Source: an uncultured Bacteriovorax sp.
GTDB taxonomy: Bacteria > Bdellovibrionota > Bacteriovoracia > Bacteriovoracales > Bacteriovoracaceae
Assembly: GCA_946482295.1 (NCBI GenBank)
Contig: CAMLRB010000011.1
Location: 1 to 29,599, forward strand
Direction: 5' to 3'
DNA length: 29,599 nt
Shown one piece after another: positions 15,449 through 23,447 of the stretch. Numbering within the stretch: the first letter of the stretch is position 1; each line of letters opens with the position of its first letter. The translations under genes and the position numbers were made by a program. The notes beneath the pieces are model-generated. The model searched no databases. It was not told where the DNA came from and saw nothing but the letters and a program-made list of their open reading frames with translations.

Positions 15449-15478
15449 GATAATGTAGATTTGCTATTTATCATTATC
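15449..15478. repeat. AT-rich inverted repeat in the divergent region before the respiratory operon
   Basis: GATAATG (15449-15455) and CATTATC (15472-15478) are perfect 7-base arms separated by 16 bases. A TTGTCA (15442-15447, 5 of 6 matches to a -35) overlaps the left edge, but the hexamer 17 bases later is poor. It could be a protein site or chance in AT-rich DNA. Confidence 0.3.
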
Positions 15479-15512
15479 GTCGTTCCTAAGAAACAAAAAG
15501 AATAAAAAACAT

Positions 15513-15528
15513 AAGGCCTATAGGCCTT
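15513..15528. promoter_or_regulatory. 16-bp perfect palindrome AAGGCCTATAGGCCTT before the respiratory operon
   Basis: The whole 16 bases are self-complementary with a GC-rich core in AT-rich surroundings, ending 11 bases before the ATG at 15540. It could bind a dimeric regulator at the operon promoter. In RNA, two copies or the hairpin form would hide the AGG that may serve as ribosome site. Its role is not known. Confidence 0.45.
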
Positions 15529-15539
15529 GGGTGTTGAAC

Positions 15540-16424
15540 ATGTCCACTGAAAGTCATCAGCCGCCGCAAACTCAGAAAAAAATTCTCGAGAATCCTTTCG
15601 TGGGAAGTTTGGTTGTTCCAATCGCGATTGTACTTGTAGGAGCATTGATTATTTTCGGTGTAACTAAAATGCTTTCAGCAGAAAGATCATACAAAGATCT
15701 TGTAAACGAGATTCAGTCGAAAACTTTTGGTAACAAGTGGGTAGCAGCTTACGAGCTTTCTAAACAAATTAACAGTGCTCAGATTCCTCAGACGGATTAT
15801 CCTTGGTTAATTGAAAATTTAACTGACGCTTATAAGAATTCTGTTGATCCTAGAACAAGGGGTTTCATCATAGCTGCCATTGGTGCTTTGAGAACAGAAA
15901 TTGCTCTACCAACTTTATTACTCGCTCTTGATGATCAAGACATTGATGTAAAATTCCACGCAATTGTTTCACTCGCCAATATGCCTAAAGGTTTTTCCTT
16001 TGATTGGACAAAGGTTATCGAGCTACTTAAATCTGAACACGCCATCTTGAGACAAGCTGCGGTAATGGCACTAGCGACTCATCAGGTTCCCGAAGCACAT
16101 ACTGAAATGAGAATGCTGCTTCGCGATCAGAGTCTTGTTGTGAAATATGCAACGGCAATCGCTTTGATTGCTTACAAAGACGAAGAAGCGACAAGCACGC
16201 TCAGTGAAATTTTACTGCTTTCTTATCCAGAGAAAGGAGCAAAAGTTCAACCACCAGCATTAGATGCTCAGCAAATAACAGATTTAAAGTTGAGTGTACT
16301 AACCACTCTACAAAAATATAATTGGGCCGTTTTAAATAAGACTATTTTAGAGGTTGCAGAAAAGGACATTCACACTTCAGTCGCTACAAAAGCGAAAGAA
16401 GTATTAAATCTATTGAAAAAATAG
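15540..16424 (+). CDS. Membrane-anchored HEAT-repeat protein at the head of the respiratory operon
   Basis: This 294-residue protein has one N-terminal membrane helix (about residues 23-44, VPIAIVLVGALIIFGV) and then repeated two-helix units with HEAT/Armadillo character: KWVAAYELSKQI, PRTRGFIIAAIGAL, IDVKFHAIVSLANM, AILRQAAVMALATH, LVVKYATAIALIAY. Such solenoids are protein-binding scaffolds and are common near multihaem cytochrome and bc complex genes. GTG (15531) and TTG (15534) codons lie in frame upstream; I chose ATG 15540, which gives a normal hydrophilic N-terminus, though none of the starts has a strong ribosome site. It is 116 bases before the Rieske gene, in the same direction. A role in assembling or holding the bc complex is inferred. 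Confidence 0.75.
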   Translation: MSTESHQPPQTQKKILENPFVGSLVVPIAIVLVGALIIFGVTKMLSAERSYKDLVNEIQSKTFGNKWVAAYELSKQINSAQIPQTDYPWLIENLTDAYKNSVDPRTRGFIIAAIGALRTEIALPTLLLALDDQDIDVKFHAIVSLANMPKGFSFDWTKVIELLKSEHAILRQAAVMALATHQVPEAHTEMRMLLRDQSLVVKYATAIALIAYKDEEATSTLSEILLLSYPEKGAKVQPPALDAQQITDLKLSVLTTLQKYNWAVLNKTILEVAEKDIHTSVATKAKEVLNLLKK

Positions 16425-16467
16425 ACGATCCTTCGCATAATCTAACTATTGAATTTTTTAACAACTT

Positions 16468-16495
16468 TGCTGGACCAGCACTTTTTCAAAAAGTG
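16468..16495. repeat. Two abutting palindromes between HEAT-repeat and Rieske genes
   Basis: TGCTGGACCAGCA (16468-16480) and CACTTTTTCAAAAAGTG (16479-16495) are each perfect inverted repeats with a single central base, and they share two bases. As DNA they could be adjoining protein sites. As RNA they could fold, but the second has no following T tract, so a standard terminator is unlikely. Confidence 0.45.
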
Positions 16496-16540
16496 TAAAA
16501 ATGGTGCCGGCTTATTTGCGTCTATAATGAGGATTTCGTC

Positions 16541-17041
16541 ATGAGTGAAGCGAGACAAAGTTTAAACCGTCGTGAATTTTTTAGTTACATAACTGTTGGT
16601 TGGGTAATGTTCACAGCTGCATGCGCGGGACTTGCGAGTTTAGCCTTCAGATTTTCATATCCAAACGTGAACTTCGATCCAGAGATGGAATTCCTTGCAG
16701 GAACTCCTGGAGATTTCCAACAAGGAGTAGATGAGCGTTTTAAAAATGCTTATGGTGTATGGATGGTTAAGCAAGAAGGAAGACTTGTTGCTCTTTCAAA
16801 CATCTGTACTCACTTAGGTTGTATTCCTACGTGGCTTCCAGCGGAGTTAAAATTTAAATGTCCATGTCACGGTTCTGGTTACTACATGAGTGGTGTTAAC
16901 TTCGAAGGCCCAGCTCCACGTCCACTTGAGCGCTACAAAATTAGTCTTCAGCCAGATGGAAAAATCAAAGTTGATAAGACAAAAGTTTTCCGTCAAGAGA
17001 AAGGTGAGTGGGATAATCCAGATGCCTTTTTACCAGTGTAA
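16541..17041 (+). CDS. petC: Rieske iron-sulfur protein of the cytochrome bc complex
   Basis: This 166-residue protein has a twin-arginine signal/anchor (NRREFF at residues 9-14, then a hydrophobic helix to about 36) and the Rieske 2Fe-2S motifs CTHLGC (Cys89, His91, Cys94) and CPCHGSGY (Cys107, Cys109, His110). Cys94 and Cys109 form the usual disulfide. The end domain GPAPRPLERYKI is also standard. It passes electrons from quinol to the haem protein of the complex. GAGGA lies 8 bases before the ATG. The cytochrome b gene follows 52 bases later. The complex type (see the next entries) is b6-like, so either petC or qcrA is a suitable name. Confidence 0.95.
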   Translation: MSEARQSLNRREFFSYITVGWVMFTAACAGLASLAFRFSYPNVNFDPEMEFLAGTPGDFQQGVDERFKNAYGVWMVKQEGRLVALSNICTHLGCIPTWLPAELKFKCPCHGSGYYMSGVNFEGPAPRPLERYKISLQPDGKIKVDKTKVFRQEKGEWDNPDAFLPV

Positions 17042-17093
17042 TCAATCAAATTGTTAATAAGTTAAAAAAATATTTTCGAACAAGGTTTTTAAA

Positions 17094-17876
17094 ATGGCAG
17101 GAAATGGTTTAGCAAAAAAAGTTCGCGACACGCAGGTTTGGAAATCAATTTTCAGACATGGTCCACCAGACAACGCTCGTAACAGAGCAGCTGTTATTGC
17201 TGGTAACGTGTTCCTTCACCTTCACCCAATCAAATTAAAGAAATCAGGGGTTCAACTTGGATACACATGGTGTATGGGTGGACTTACATTTTTCATCTTC
17301 CTGGCCCTAACAGTGACTGGTCTTCTTTTAATGTTCTATTACAGACCAACAGCTGAATACGCTTTCAACGACATCATCGCTTTACGCGAGCACGTGCCTT
17401 TAGGAATTATGCGTGAGATTCACCGTTGGGGAGCGCACGCGATGGTAATCACTGTTTGGATTCACATGTTCCGTGTATTCATGACAGGTTCTTATAAACC
17501 ACCTCGTGAATTCAATTGGGGTATCGGTGTTATCCTTCTCGTTTTAACTCTTCTTCTTTCGTTCACAGGATATCTACTTCCATGGGATCAGCTTGCTATT
17601 TGGGCGATCACAGTAGGTTCGAACATGGCGAAAGCGACTCCATTCATGGGGCACGGTGGTCCGGGTGCAATGCTTGCTCGTATCGGTGACTTCGTTATGG
17701 TCTCTGATAAGAACGACGTTCGTTTCCAGCTTCTTGGTGGACGTTTTGTTGGTGAGCCAGCTCTTCTTCGTTTTTATATTCTTCACTGCGTGTTCATTCC
17801 GCTTGTTGTAGGTGTTCTGATTGCGGTTCACTTCTGGAGAGTAAGAAAAGACGGTGGGATCTCAGCTCCGCTTTAA
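17094..17876 (+). CDS. petB: Cytochrome b, N-terminal (b6-like) subunit
   Basis: This 260-residue protein has four membrane helices. Haem ligands are His110 and His124 in [18 protein letters not shown], and His231 and His246 in LHCVFIPL...[11 protein letters not shown]. The second pair has 14 residues between, the b6-type spacing, against 13 in mitochondrial-type cytochrome b. The quinone-site motif GYLLPWDQ is at 159-166. The [11 protein letters not shown] end is shared with menaquinol-oxidising bc complexes that have split cytochrome b. It is followed by the C-terminal half as a separate gene 31 bases later. Confidence 0.94.
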   Translation: MAGNGLAKKVRDTQVWKSIFRHGPPDNARNRAAVIAGNVFLHLHPIKLKKSGVQLGYTWCMGGLTFFIFLALTVTGLLLMFYYRPTAEYAFNDIIALREHVPLGIMREIHRWGAHAMVITVWIHMFRVFMTGSYKPPREFNWGIGVILLVLTLLLSFTGYLLPWDQLAIWAITVGSNMAKATPFMGHGGPGAMLARIGDFVMVSDKNDVRFQLLGGRFVGEPALLRFYILHCVFIPLVVGVLIAVHFWRVRKDGGISAPL

Positions 17877-17907
17877 GACTTTGTTAAAATTTTAAGGACA
17901 TAAGAAA

Positions 17908-18990
17908 ATGTTAAAAGAACTTGTAAACCGATTAGCAGATCCGATCATCTCGTTTCCGATAGCAACGTTTTTGTTTTACTTAATGGTTAAACATTACAGA
18001 ACTTTTGGTACGAAGAAATTTGCTGTTTGGACAACGATCATTTCAATTCCAGTTATTGCTTGGTTTTTTGCTGATCCAAACTTTTTCCTCATCATCAAAA
18101 CTCCAGATAACATTCCTATCGGGATCCTTCTTATTCTCGTAGCTTTCTTCACATGGTTTTCGCTACACAAAGCGGCCATTAATGATGAAAGAATCGAGAA
18201 GGGACTTGAGCCTATAGAGGCTCTGCCTGAAAACAGAGAAAAAGTTTGGTCATGGCCAAACTTAGTTTACACAGAATTATTCGCAATCATTGCGTGTACA
18301 GCTTTCCTAGTCATTTGGGCGATTATCTTTAAAGCTCCACTTGAAGAGCCGGCCAACCCAACTTGGGCACCAAACCCAGCGAAAGCTCCATGGTACTTCC
18401 TTGGTCTTCAAGAAATGCTTGTATACTTCGACCCATGGATGGCCGGGGTTGTTCTTCCAGGTCTAATCGTTGCTGGTCTAATCGCTATTCCTTATATTGA
18501 TACAAACCCAAAAGGGAATGGTTACTACACATTCATGGAAAGAAAATGGGCGATCATTTCTTTCTTGTACGGATGGCTTGTTCTTTGGGTTTACCTCATT
18601 ATCGTAGGGGTATTCTTCCGCGGTCCTAACTGGACGTTTTATGGTCCATTTGAATTCTGGGATTTCCACAAAGTTGTAGCTGAATACAACATTAACTTAT
18701 CTGAATTTATTTGGGTTAAAGGCCTAGGCGTAGCAATGCCAAAGAACCTTATCGTAAGAGAGATGTTTGGTATCATCCTCACTCTTGCTTACGTAGCAAT
18801 TATTCCAGTATGGGTTAAAAAAGCGACGGCAATTGGACGCAAGTTTTATGAAGATATGGGATCGATTCGCTACTACATCTTCATGTTCCTCTTTATCACG
18901 ATGATGAGCTTACCAATTAAGATGGTTCTTCGCTGGTTATTCAGCTTGAAGTACATTGTAGCTCTTCCAGAGTGGGAACTTAACTTATAA
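17908..18990 (+). CDS. petD: Cytochrome b, C-terminal (subunit IV-like) subunit
   Basis: This 360-residue protein carries the subunit IV core PANPTWAPNPAKAPWYFLGL at about residues 148-167. The quinol-oxidation motif is APWY (160-163) instead of PEWY; departures from PEWY are typical of bc complexes that use low-potential menaquinol, which supports menaquinone as substrate. It is more than twice the length of plant or cyanobacterial subunit IV, with additional membrane helices before (about 14-30, 40-60, 70-88) and after (about 215-235, 280-300, 315-335) the core. The added helices may hold the multihaem cytochrome encoded next. AAGGA precedes the ATG by 11 bases. Confidence 0.9.
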   Translation: MLKELVNRLADPIISFPIATFLFYLMVKHYRTFGTKKFAVWTTIISIPVIAWFFADPNFFLIIKTPDNIPIGILLILVAFFTWFSLHKAAINDERIEKGLEPIEALPENREKVWSWPNLVYTELFAIIACTAFLVIWAIIFKAPLEEPANPTWAPNPAKAPWYFLGLQEMLVYFDPWMAGVVLPGLIVAGLIAIPYIDTNPKGNGYYTFMERKWAIISFLYGWLVLWVYLIIVGVFFRGPNWTFYGPFEFWDFHKVVAEYNINLSEFIWVKGLGVAMPKNLIVREMFGIILTLAYVAIIPVWVKKATAIGRKFYEDMGSIRYYIFMFLFITMMSLPIKMVLRWLFSLKYIVALPEWELNL

Positions 18991-19044
18991 GAGCTGCACA
19001 TTAATTTGAATTAAAAGTTTTTAACTACTGAAGGATATTTGAAA

Positions 19045-21858
19045 ATGAGTGAGAATAATAAGGAACCAGGAATGGCATATAGCATGCCAAAGCTCCACAA
19101 GATCATGGCGATCTTGTCCTTTATATTTTTTGTTACAACAATTTGGGTTTTCTTGGATGACTACATTCGTCCGTGGAAAGGTTATCAAATTGAAGCTTTA
19201 AGAATTAAGCGTCGTCACCTCGATGCTCAAATTGCTGAAGCTAAGAAAAATATCGATTCAAAAAAACTTGCTGAACTCGAAGCACGTCTAGCTAAAAGCC
19301 AAGAAATCGTAGCCAGCCGTAAAGAAGAAATTGAAAAGCAGGAAAAAGCTCGTAAAGCAGTTACAGCAAAAATCAAAGCTCAAACAATCACTAACGGTGT
19401 CTTAAATGGTAACGTTGGTGCACAAAACTTTAAGTATGAATCTGCACTTGCTCACGGTGATAAAAAACACGCAGCTGATTACTTCAAAAAACTATCAGTC
19501 TTAAAAAGAGATTTCGACAAAGGTAAAGACGATCTAAAAGCCTACCAAGCTGAAGATAAAATTATCGCTGCTAAGATTGAAGCTCTTAATAAAGAAGTTA
19601 TTGACACAGAAAAAGAAATTAAAGACATCACGAATACACTGAACCTGCTTGATCTTGCTAAAAAATCAACAGACGTAAATCCTGTATTCGCTCTAAGAAA
19701 CATGCCGTTCTTAGACTTCCTTGATCCTACAATTAAAATTCAACAGATCGTTGTTAACAATGTAACAGACGACCGTTATTTCCGTCAGGTTCCGAAAGTT
19801 GATCGCTGTATTACTTGTCACACGTTCATCGATCAACCAGGCTACGAGAAAGAAGCAAATCATTTCAGAACTCACCCTCGCTTAAATGAAATGGTGGGAA
19901 TGGAATCTAAACACCCAATGAAACAAATTGGATGTACTTCATGTCACGGTGGTGAAGGTCACCGCGTTCACGATTTCAATTCAGCAGCTCACATGCCAGA
20001 TAGTGAAGCACAAGAGAAAGATTGGATTAAAAAATACAATTGGCATGAGCCACACAAAGTTCCTCAGCCAATGTTCACAAAATCGCAAACTGAAGCGAGC
20101 TGTGTAAAGTGTCACCAAGGCGTAGAGCTTATTCCAGGTGCAACAACTCTTAACGAAGGACGCATGTCGATTGAGAAGTACGGCTGTTATGCTTGTCACA
20201 AAATCGATGGTTGGGAACATAAGAGAAAAACTGGTCCATCACTCCTAAAGATCGCTGGAAAAGTTAATAAAGAATGGTTCAAGTCATGGGTATGGGAACC
20301 AAAGTCTTTCAACAAACACGCAAGAATGCCTGCTTTCTTCAGACAGTCTAACAACTCTAAACCTGAGTTTGTTCGCCTGAACATTGCTGAAGTAAACGCA
20401 ATGGCAGAATACATTTGGGACAAATCTAAAGCATACGAACCATTTGATAAGTATCGTGGTGGAGATGCCGCTCGCGGAAAAGAACTCATCGCCAACGTTG
20501 GTTGTATGGGATGTCACGGTGTAGATGGCCTTGATGAAGATTCGAAAAAAGTAAAAGCTTACGGCGGTCCTTGGTTAACAGGAACTGGTTCGAAAGTTTC
20601 ACCAGACTGGCTCGTTTCATGGTTGAAAAAACCATGGCACTACCAAGAAGATACAATCATGCCTTCGTTCAGACTTTCTGATCAAGAAGCTAATGACATT
20701 GCATCTTACTTATTAAGCCTAAGAAACAAACAATTCGAAGAAGTGAAATTTGCTCCGTTCGATGTAAAAGCACGTGATGAACTTCTTGCTGACTATCTTG
20801 CTGCTTTCGACACAATCGAATCAGCAAAAGCAAAAGTCGCTAAGATGAACGATCGTGAAAAAACTCTCGATCTTGGTAAGCGTTCAATTGGTAAATACGG
20901 TTGTTACTCTTGTCACAATATCGAAGGATTCGATGGCTATGCTCCTATCGGACCAGAGCTTACTAAAGAAGGATCGAAGCCAGTCACTCAATTTGGTTTC
21001 GGTATCCAGCACGATGTTCCACATAGAAGAGATGCGTGGTTAACGGCTCACTTACAAAATCCACGTCGTTGGGACATTGGTATTGATAAGGCCTTCCGTG
21101 ACCTTCAAAAAATGCCAAACTTCTATATGAATGAAACTGAAGCGAAGAAAATTACTGTCGCTCTTCTTGGACAAGTTTCAGATAACGTTCCACTTCTAGG
21201 AGTGAAGCGTCTGAATGCTAACGAAGCGCTTTACCATGATGCTTTAAAAGTCATGAACAAATACAATTGTACTGGCTGTCATCAGGTAGATGGATTGAGA
21301 GGACAAATTCTTAACAAATACTCTGATGATATCAACCAAGGTCCACCAAGACTTGTTGATCAAGGTCATCGAGTACAAGCTGACTGGTTCTACCACTTCT
21401 TGATCAACCCAGAGATCCAAAAGATCAGACCATGGTTGCAAGTAAGAATGCCAACGTTCAATCTGACTACTGAAGAAATAAATAGAATTGTTACTGGTCT
21501 TCAAGTTGGTGCAAAACAAGGAAACTTTGTTGAACCACAAGAAGCGGTAGTTTGGGCACCTGGTGAAAGAGAAGAAGCAGTGAAACTTTTCAACGCCCTA
21601 AACTGTGTGTCTTGTCACACTCAAGGATTCAATGGAGAAACTCCACTTGCTCCAGATCTGCATAAGGTCAGCAAGCGTCTTCGTCCTTCTTGGATTAAAA
21701 AGTGGATCACAAATCCTCAGGCCATTATGCCAGGTACAACAATGCCAAGCTTCTTCGGTGAAAACGGAAAAGAACCAATCGAAGCTGGATATTTTGGTGG
21801 AGACGCTGATAAGCAAATCGACGCTCTTACTAAATACGTAATCGAATTAGGAAAATAG
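19045..21858 (+). CDS. Membrane-anchored octahaem cytochrome c with coiled-coil stalk
   Basis: This 937-residue protein has eight CxxCH haem sites, first Cys at residues 255, 297, 353, 381, 487, 620, 742 and 854. The N-terminus has one membrane helix (about 20-37) and then a long charged coiled coil (about 50-215) before the first haem. The later haems lie in repeated mono-haem cytochrome c modules of about 110-130 residues, each with a GP(S/E)L or GPP/GPW segment and a (M)P.F Met-ligand segment (MPAFF, MPSFRLS, MPNFYMN, MPTFNLT, MPSFFGE). The start is ATG 19045, with AAGGA 9 bases upstream; a TTG at 19039 is too near that site. It replaces cytochrome c1 in the bc complex operon and precedes oxidase subunit III, so it probably carries electrons from Rieske protein towards the oxidase. 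Confidence 0.93.
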   Translation: MSENNKEPGMAYSMPKLHKIMAILSFIFFVTTIWVFLDDYIRPWKGYQIEALRIKRRHLDAQIAEAKKNIDSKKLAELEARLAKSQEIVASRKEEIEKQEKARKAVTAKIKAQTITNGVLNGNVGAQNFKYESALAHGDKKHAADYFKKLSVLKRDFDKGKDDLKAYQAEDKIIAAKIEALNKEVIDTEKEIKDITNTLNLLDLAKKSTDVNPVFALRNMPFLDFLDPTIKIQQIVVNNVTDDRYFRQVPKVDRCITCHTFIDQPGYEKEANHFRTHPRLNEMVGMESKHPMKQIGCTSCHGGEGHRVHDFNSAAHMPDSEAQEKDWIKKYNWHEPHKVPQPMFTKSQTEASCVKCHQGVELIPGATTLNEGRMSIEKYGCYACHKIDGWEHKRKTGPSLLKIAGKVNKEWFKSWVWEPKSFNKHARMPAFFRQSNNSKPEFVRLNIAEVNAMAEYIWDKSKAYEPFDKYRGGDAARGKELIANVGCMGCHGVDGLDEDSKKVKAYGGPWLTGTGSKVSPDWLVSWLKKPWHYQEDTIMPSFRLSDQEANDIASYLLSLRNKQFEEVKFAPFDVKARDELLADYLAAFDTIESAKAKVAKMNDREKTLDLGKRSIGKYGCYSCHNIEGFDGYAPIGPELTKEGSKPVTQFGFGIQHDVPHRRDAWLTAHLQNPRRWDIGIDKAFRDLQKMPNFYMNETEAKKITVALLGQVSDNVPLLGVKRLNANEALYHDALKVMNKYNCTGCHQVDGLRGQILNKYSDDINQGPPRLVDQGHRVQADWFYHFLINPEIQKIRPWLQVRMPTFNLTTEEINRIVTGLQVGAKQGNFVEPQEAVVWAPGEREEAVKLFNALNCVSCHTQGFNGETPLAPDLHKVSKRLRPSWIKKWITNPQAIMPGTTMPSFFGENGKEPIEAGYFGGDADKQIDALTKYVIELGK

Positions 21859-21872
21859 TTTAAGGAGTAATA

Positions 21873-22505
21873 ATGGGACACGCACACGCTCACCATGGAC
21901 CAAAGGAACCCGTAGTCTATCCACACGATCCACAGTTCGCTAAAGCGAGCCCAGGAAAGATCGGAATGTGGTTATTCCTTGCGACGGATGGAATGTCTTT
22001 TTCAGGCTTCCTCATCGCTTACGGTGTACTAAGAGCAACGAGAGATTGGCCAAATCCAGCAGAAGCGTTGGGTGGAGTTGAACTTTCAGGTTTCATGACG
22101 TTCCTTCTTATCTGTTCATCTGTATCAATGGTTTTGGCCATCGATGCTTGTAAGAGAAAAAATAGAAAAGGAATGCTAAACTGGCTAATGGCCACAATCA
22201 TTGGTGGAGCATCTTTCTTAGGTATCCAAGCTTACGAATACATTCATCTTCACCATGCAATGGGTATGTCTTTCAATGCTTATGAACATGGAAACGCACT
22301 TTTTGCTTCTACGTTTTTTGCGATTACAGGCTTTCACGGTTTACACGTTCTCTCTGGTGTAATCTATCTCATCACAATGTACGTAATGGCCCATAGAGGT
22401 GATTTTGATAATGGCGATTACAACATGCTCGAGATTGCTGGTCTATTCTGGCACTTTGTCGACTTAGTTTGGATTCTCGTTTTTACTTTTGTTTACCTTT
22501 TATAA
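21873..22505 (+). CDS. ctaE: Cytochrome c oxidase subunit III
   Basis: This 210-residue protein has five to six membrane helices and the family pattern: SPGKIGMWLFLATDGMSFSGFLIAYG after a His-rich cytoplasmic start (GHAHAHHG), then FASTFFAITGFHGLHVLSGV and a closing WHFVDLVWILVFTFVYL. Subunit III stabilises the CuA/haem-copper oxidase core. AAGGAG lies 7 bases before the ATG and the gap from the octahaem gene is 14 bases, so it belongs to the bc operon although subunits II and I are 5 kb away. The next small gene starts 2 bases after its stop. Confidence 0.92.
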   Translation: MGHAHAHHGPKEPVVYPHDPQFAKASPGKIGMWLFLATDGMSFSGFLIAYGVLRATRDWPNPAEALGGVELSGFMTFLLICSSVSMVLAIDACKRKNRKGMLNWLMATIIGGASFLGIQAYEYIHLHHAMGMSFNAYEHGNALFASTFFAITGFHGLHVLSGVIYLITMYVMAHRGDFDNGDYNMLEIAGLFWHFVDLVWILVFTFVYLL

Positions 22506-22507
22506 TA

Positions 22508-22720
22508 ATGAAAAACTTTTTAAAACTTTTTGCATTCTTCTTAACTATACACTCGGGTCAAGCTCTTGCTTGCCCGACTTGTATAGGATCAGGACCAAAC
22601 GATCACTACTATCTTTGGGTCATCGGAGTTTTCATTCTTCTCATTTATTTTCCAATGTTCTATCTCTTCAAAACGTTCTTCAAATACAAAGACATTAACA
22701 AAATCCAAGTAGAGAAATGA
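22508..22720 (+). CDS. Small exported CPTC membrane protein
   Basis: The protein is 70 residues. Residues 1-22 form a Sec-type signal ending ALA, so the mature chain would begin CPTCIGSGPND, followed by one membrane helix (about 33-55) and a short basic tail. The paired Cys at the new N-terminus, on the outer side of the membrane, could bind copper or act in thiol exchange. It has no Shine-Dalgarno and starts 2 bases after the subunit III stop, so translation is probably by re-initiation. It overlaps the DUF420 gene by 4 bases. I do not know a named family; an oxidase assembly role is inferred from position only. Confidence 0.7.
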   Translation: MKNFLKLFAFFLTIHSGQALACPTCIGSGPNDHYYLWVIGVFILLIYFPMFYLFKTFFKYKDINKIQVEK

Positions 22721-23268
22721 AAATTATTAACGATGAAAAGAAAGTCTTTGGGCTCATTTTAATCGTAAGTTTTTTGATCATCGCTTTCTTGTTTTGGTTG
22801 ATTTACTTCAATACGGGAGCGACCTATGAGGCCGGTGGATGGGTAACACAGCTTCCTTTGGCCAACGCACTTCTCAATTCACTAACGGCCATTTTTCTTA
22901 TCAGCGGTTATGTGGCGATTAAAAGAAATTTTGTGATCCCCCATAAAGGGTTGATGATCCTAGCGACTTTGACATCTGCTTTTTTCCTTATCAGCTATAT
23001 TACCTACCACCACTTTCACGGTGATACTAAGTTTTTGGGCGTGGGTTTCATTCGCCCAATTTATTTTTTTATTCTTATTACTCACATCCTTCTTTCAATT
23101 GTTCAGGTTCCACTGATTTTGATCACGCTTTATTTGGCGTTTATGAAAAAGTATGTTCGACATCGTACATTCGCTCGCATTACATTGCCTATCTGGCTGT
23201 ATGTTTCTGTTACAGGAGTTCTCATTTTTCTCATCATTAAAAATTTCAATCCTATGGTGGTTACATGA
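22717..23268 (+). CDS. DUF420 membrane protein (CtaM/YozB-like oxidase assembly factor)
   Basis: This 183-residue protein has five membrane helices. Family marks are LPLANALLNSLTAIFLISGY, HKGLMILA, ISYITYHHFHGDTKF, THILLSIVQVPLILITL and the ending RITLPIWLYVSVTGVLIFLI. The regularly placed His residues in the membrane (in YHHFHG, THIL and HR) are the DUF420 pattern. In firmicutes the DUF420 protein CtaM is needed for activity of aa3-type oxidases, which fits its place behind subunit III. It overlaps both neighbours by 4 bases (ATGA). Confidence 0.88.
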   Translation: MKIINDEKKVFGLILIVSFLIIAFLFWLIYFNTGATYEAGGWVTQLPLANALLNSLTAIFLISGYVAIKRNFVIPHKGLMILATLTSAFFLISYITYHHFHGDTKFLGVGFIRPIYFFILITHILLSIVQVPLILITLYLAFMKKYVRHRTFARITLPIWLYVSVTGVLIFLIIKNFNPMVVT

Positions 23269-23447
23269 AAAAATTTATTGAGAAGGTTAAGAGTCTACTT
23301 TATCCAGATAAAGATGAAGATACAGTAATAGGCTATTTAGAAAAAAAACAAAGTGGAAAAGAGATTTCAGAAGAAGAGCGCAAAGAAGCTTTGCGCGCGG
23401 CCATCAAAATTACTAAGGAAAATAAATCTAAGTCGAGTGAGAATTAG
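23265..23447 (+). CDS. Small charged protein, 60 aa
   Basis: The protein is 60 residues, Lys- and Glu-rich, probably helical and soluble, with no recognised motif. It overlaps the DUF420 gene by 4 bases (ATGA) and is the last gene of the respiratory operon. Its last 20 bases overlap the end of the opposing kynureninase-like gene. The coupling supports it being real, but it is short and its function is unknown. Confidence 0.55.
   Translation: MKKFIEKVKSLLYPDKDEDTVIGYLEKKQSGKEISEEERKEALRAAIKITKENKSKSSEN

Noticed and set aside
16523..16528. TATAAT just before the Rieske gene as a -10 box
   Set aside because: It lies directly before the GAGGA ribosome site, so transcripts would start after or within that site, and no -35 is found at 16-18 bases.
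19001..19014. TTAATTTGAATTAA inverted repeat as terminator or attenuator after petD
   Set aside because: It is a pure AT stem with a two-base centre and no following clear T tract; expected by chance in such DNA.
19039..19044. TTG 19039 as start of the octahaem cytochrome
   Set aside because: It is only 3 bases after AAGGA, too close, while ATG 19045 has a 9-base spacing.
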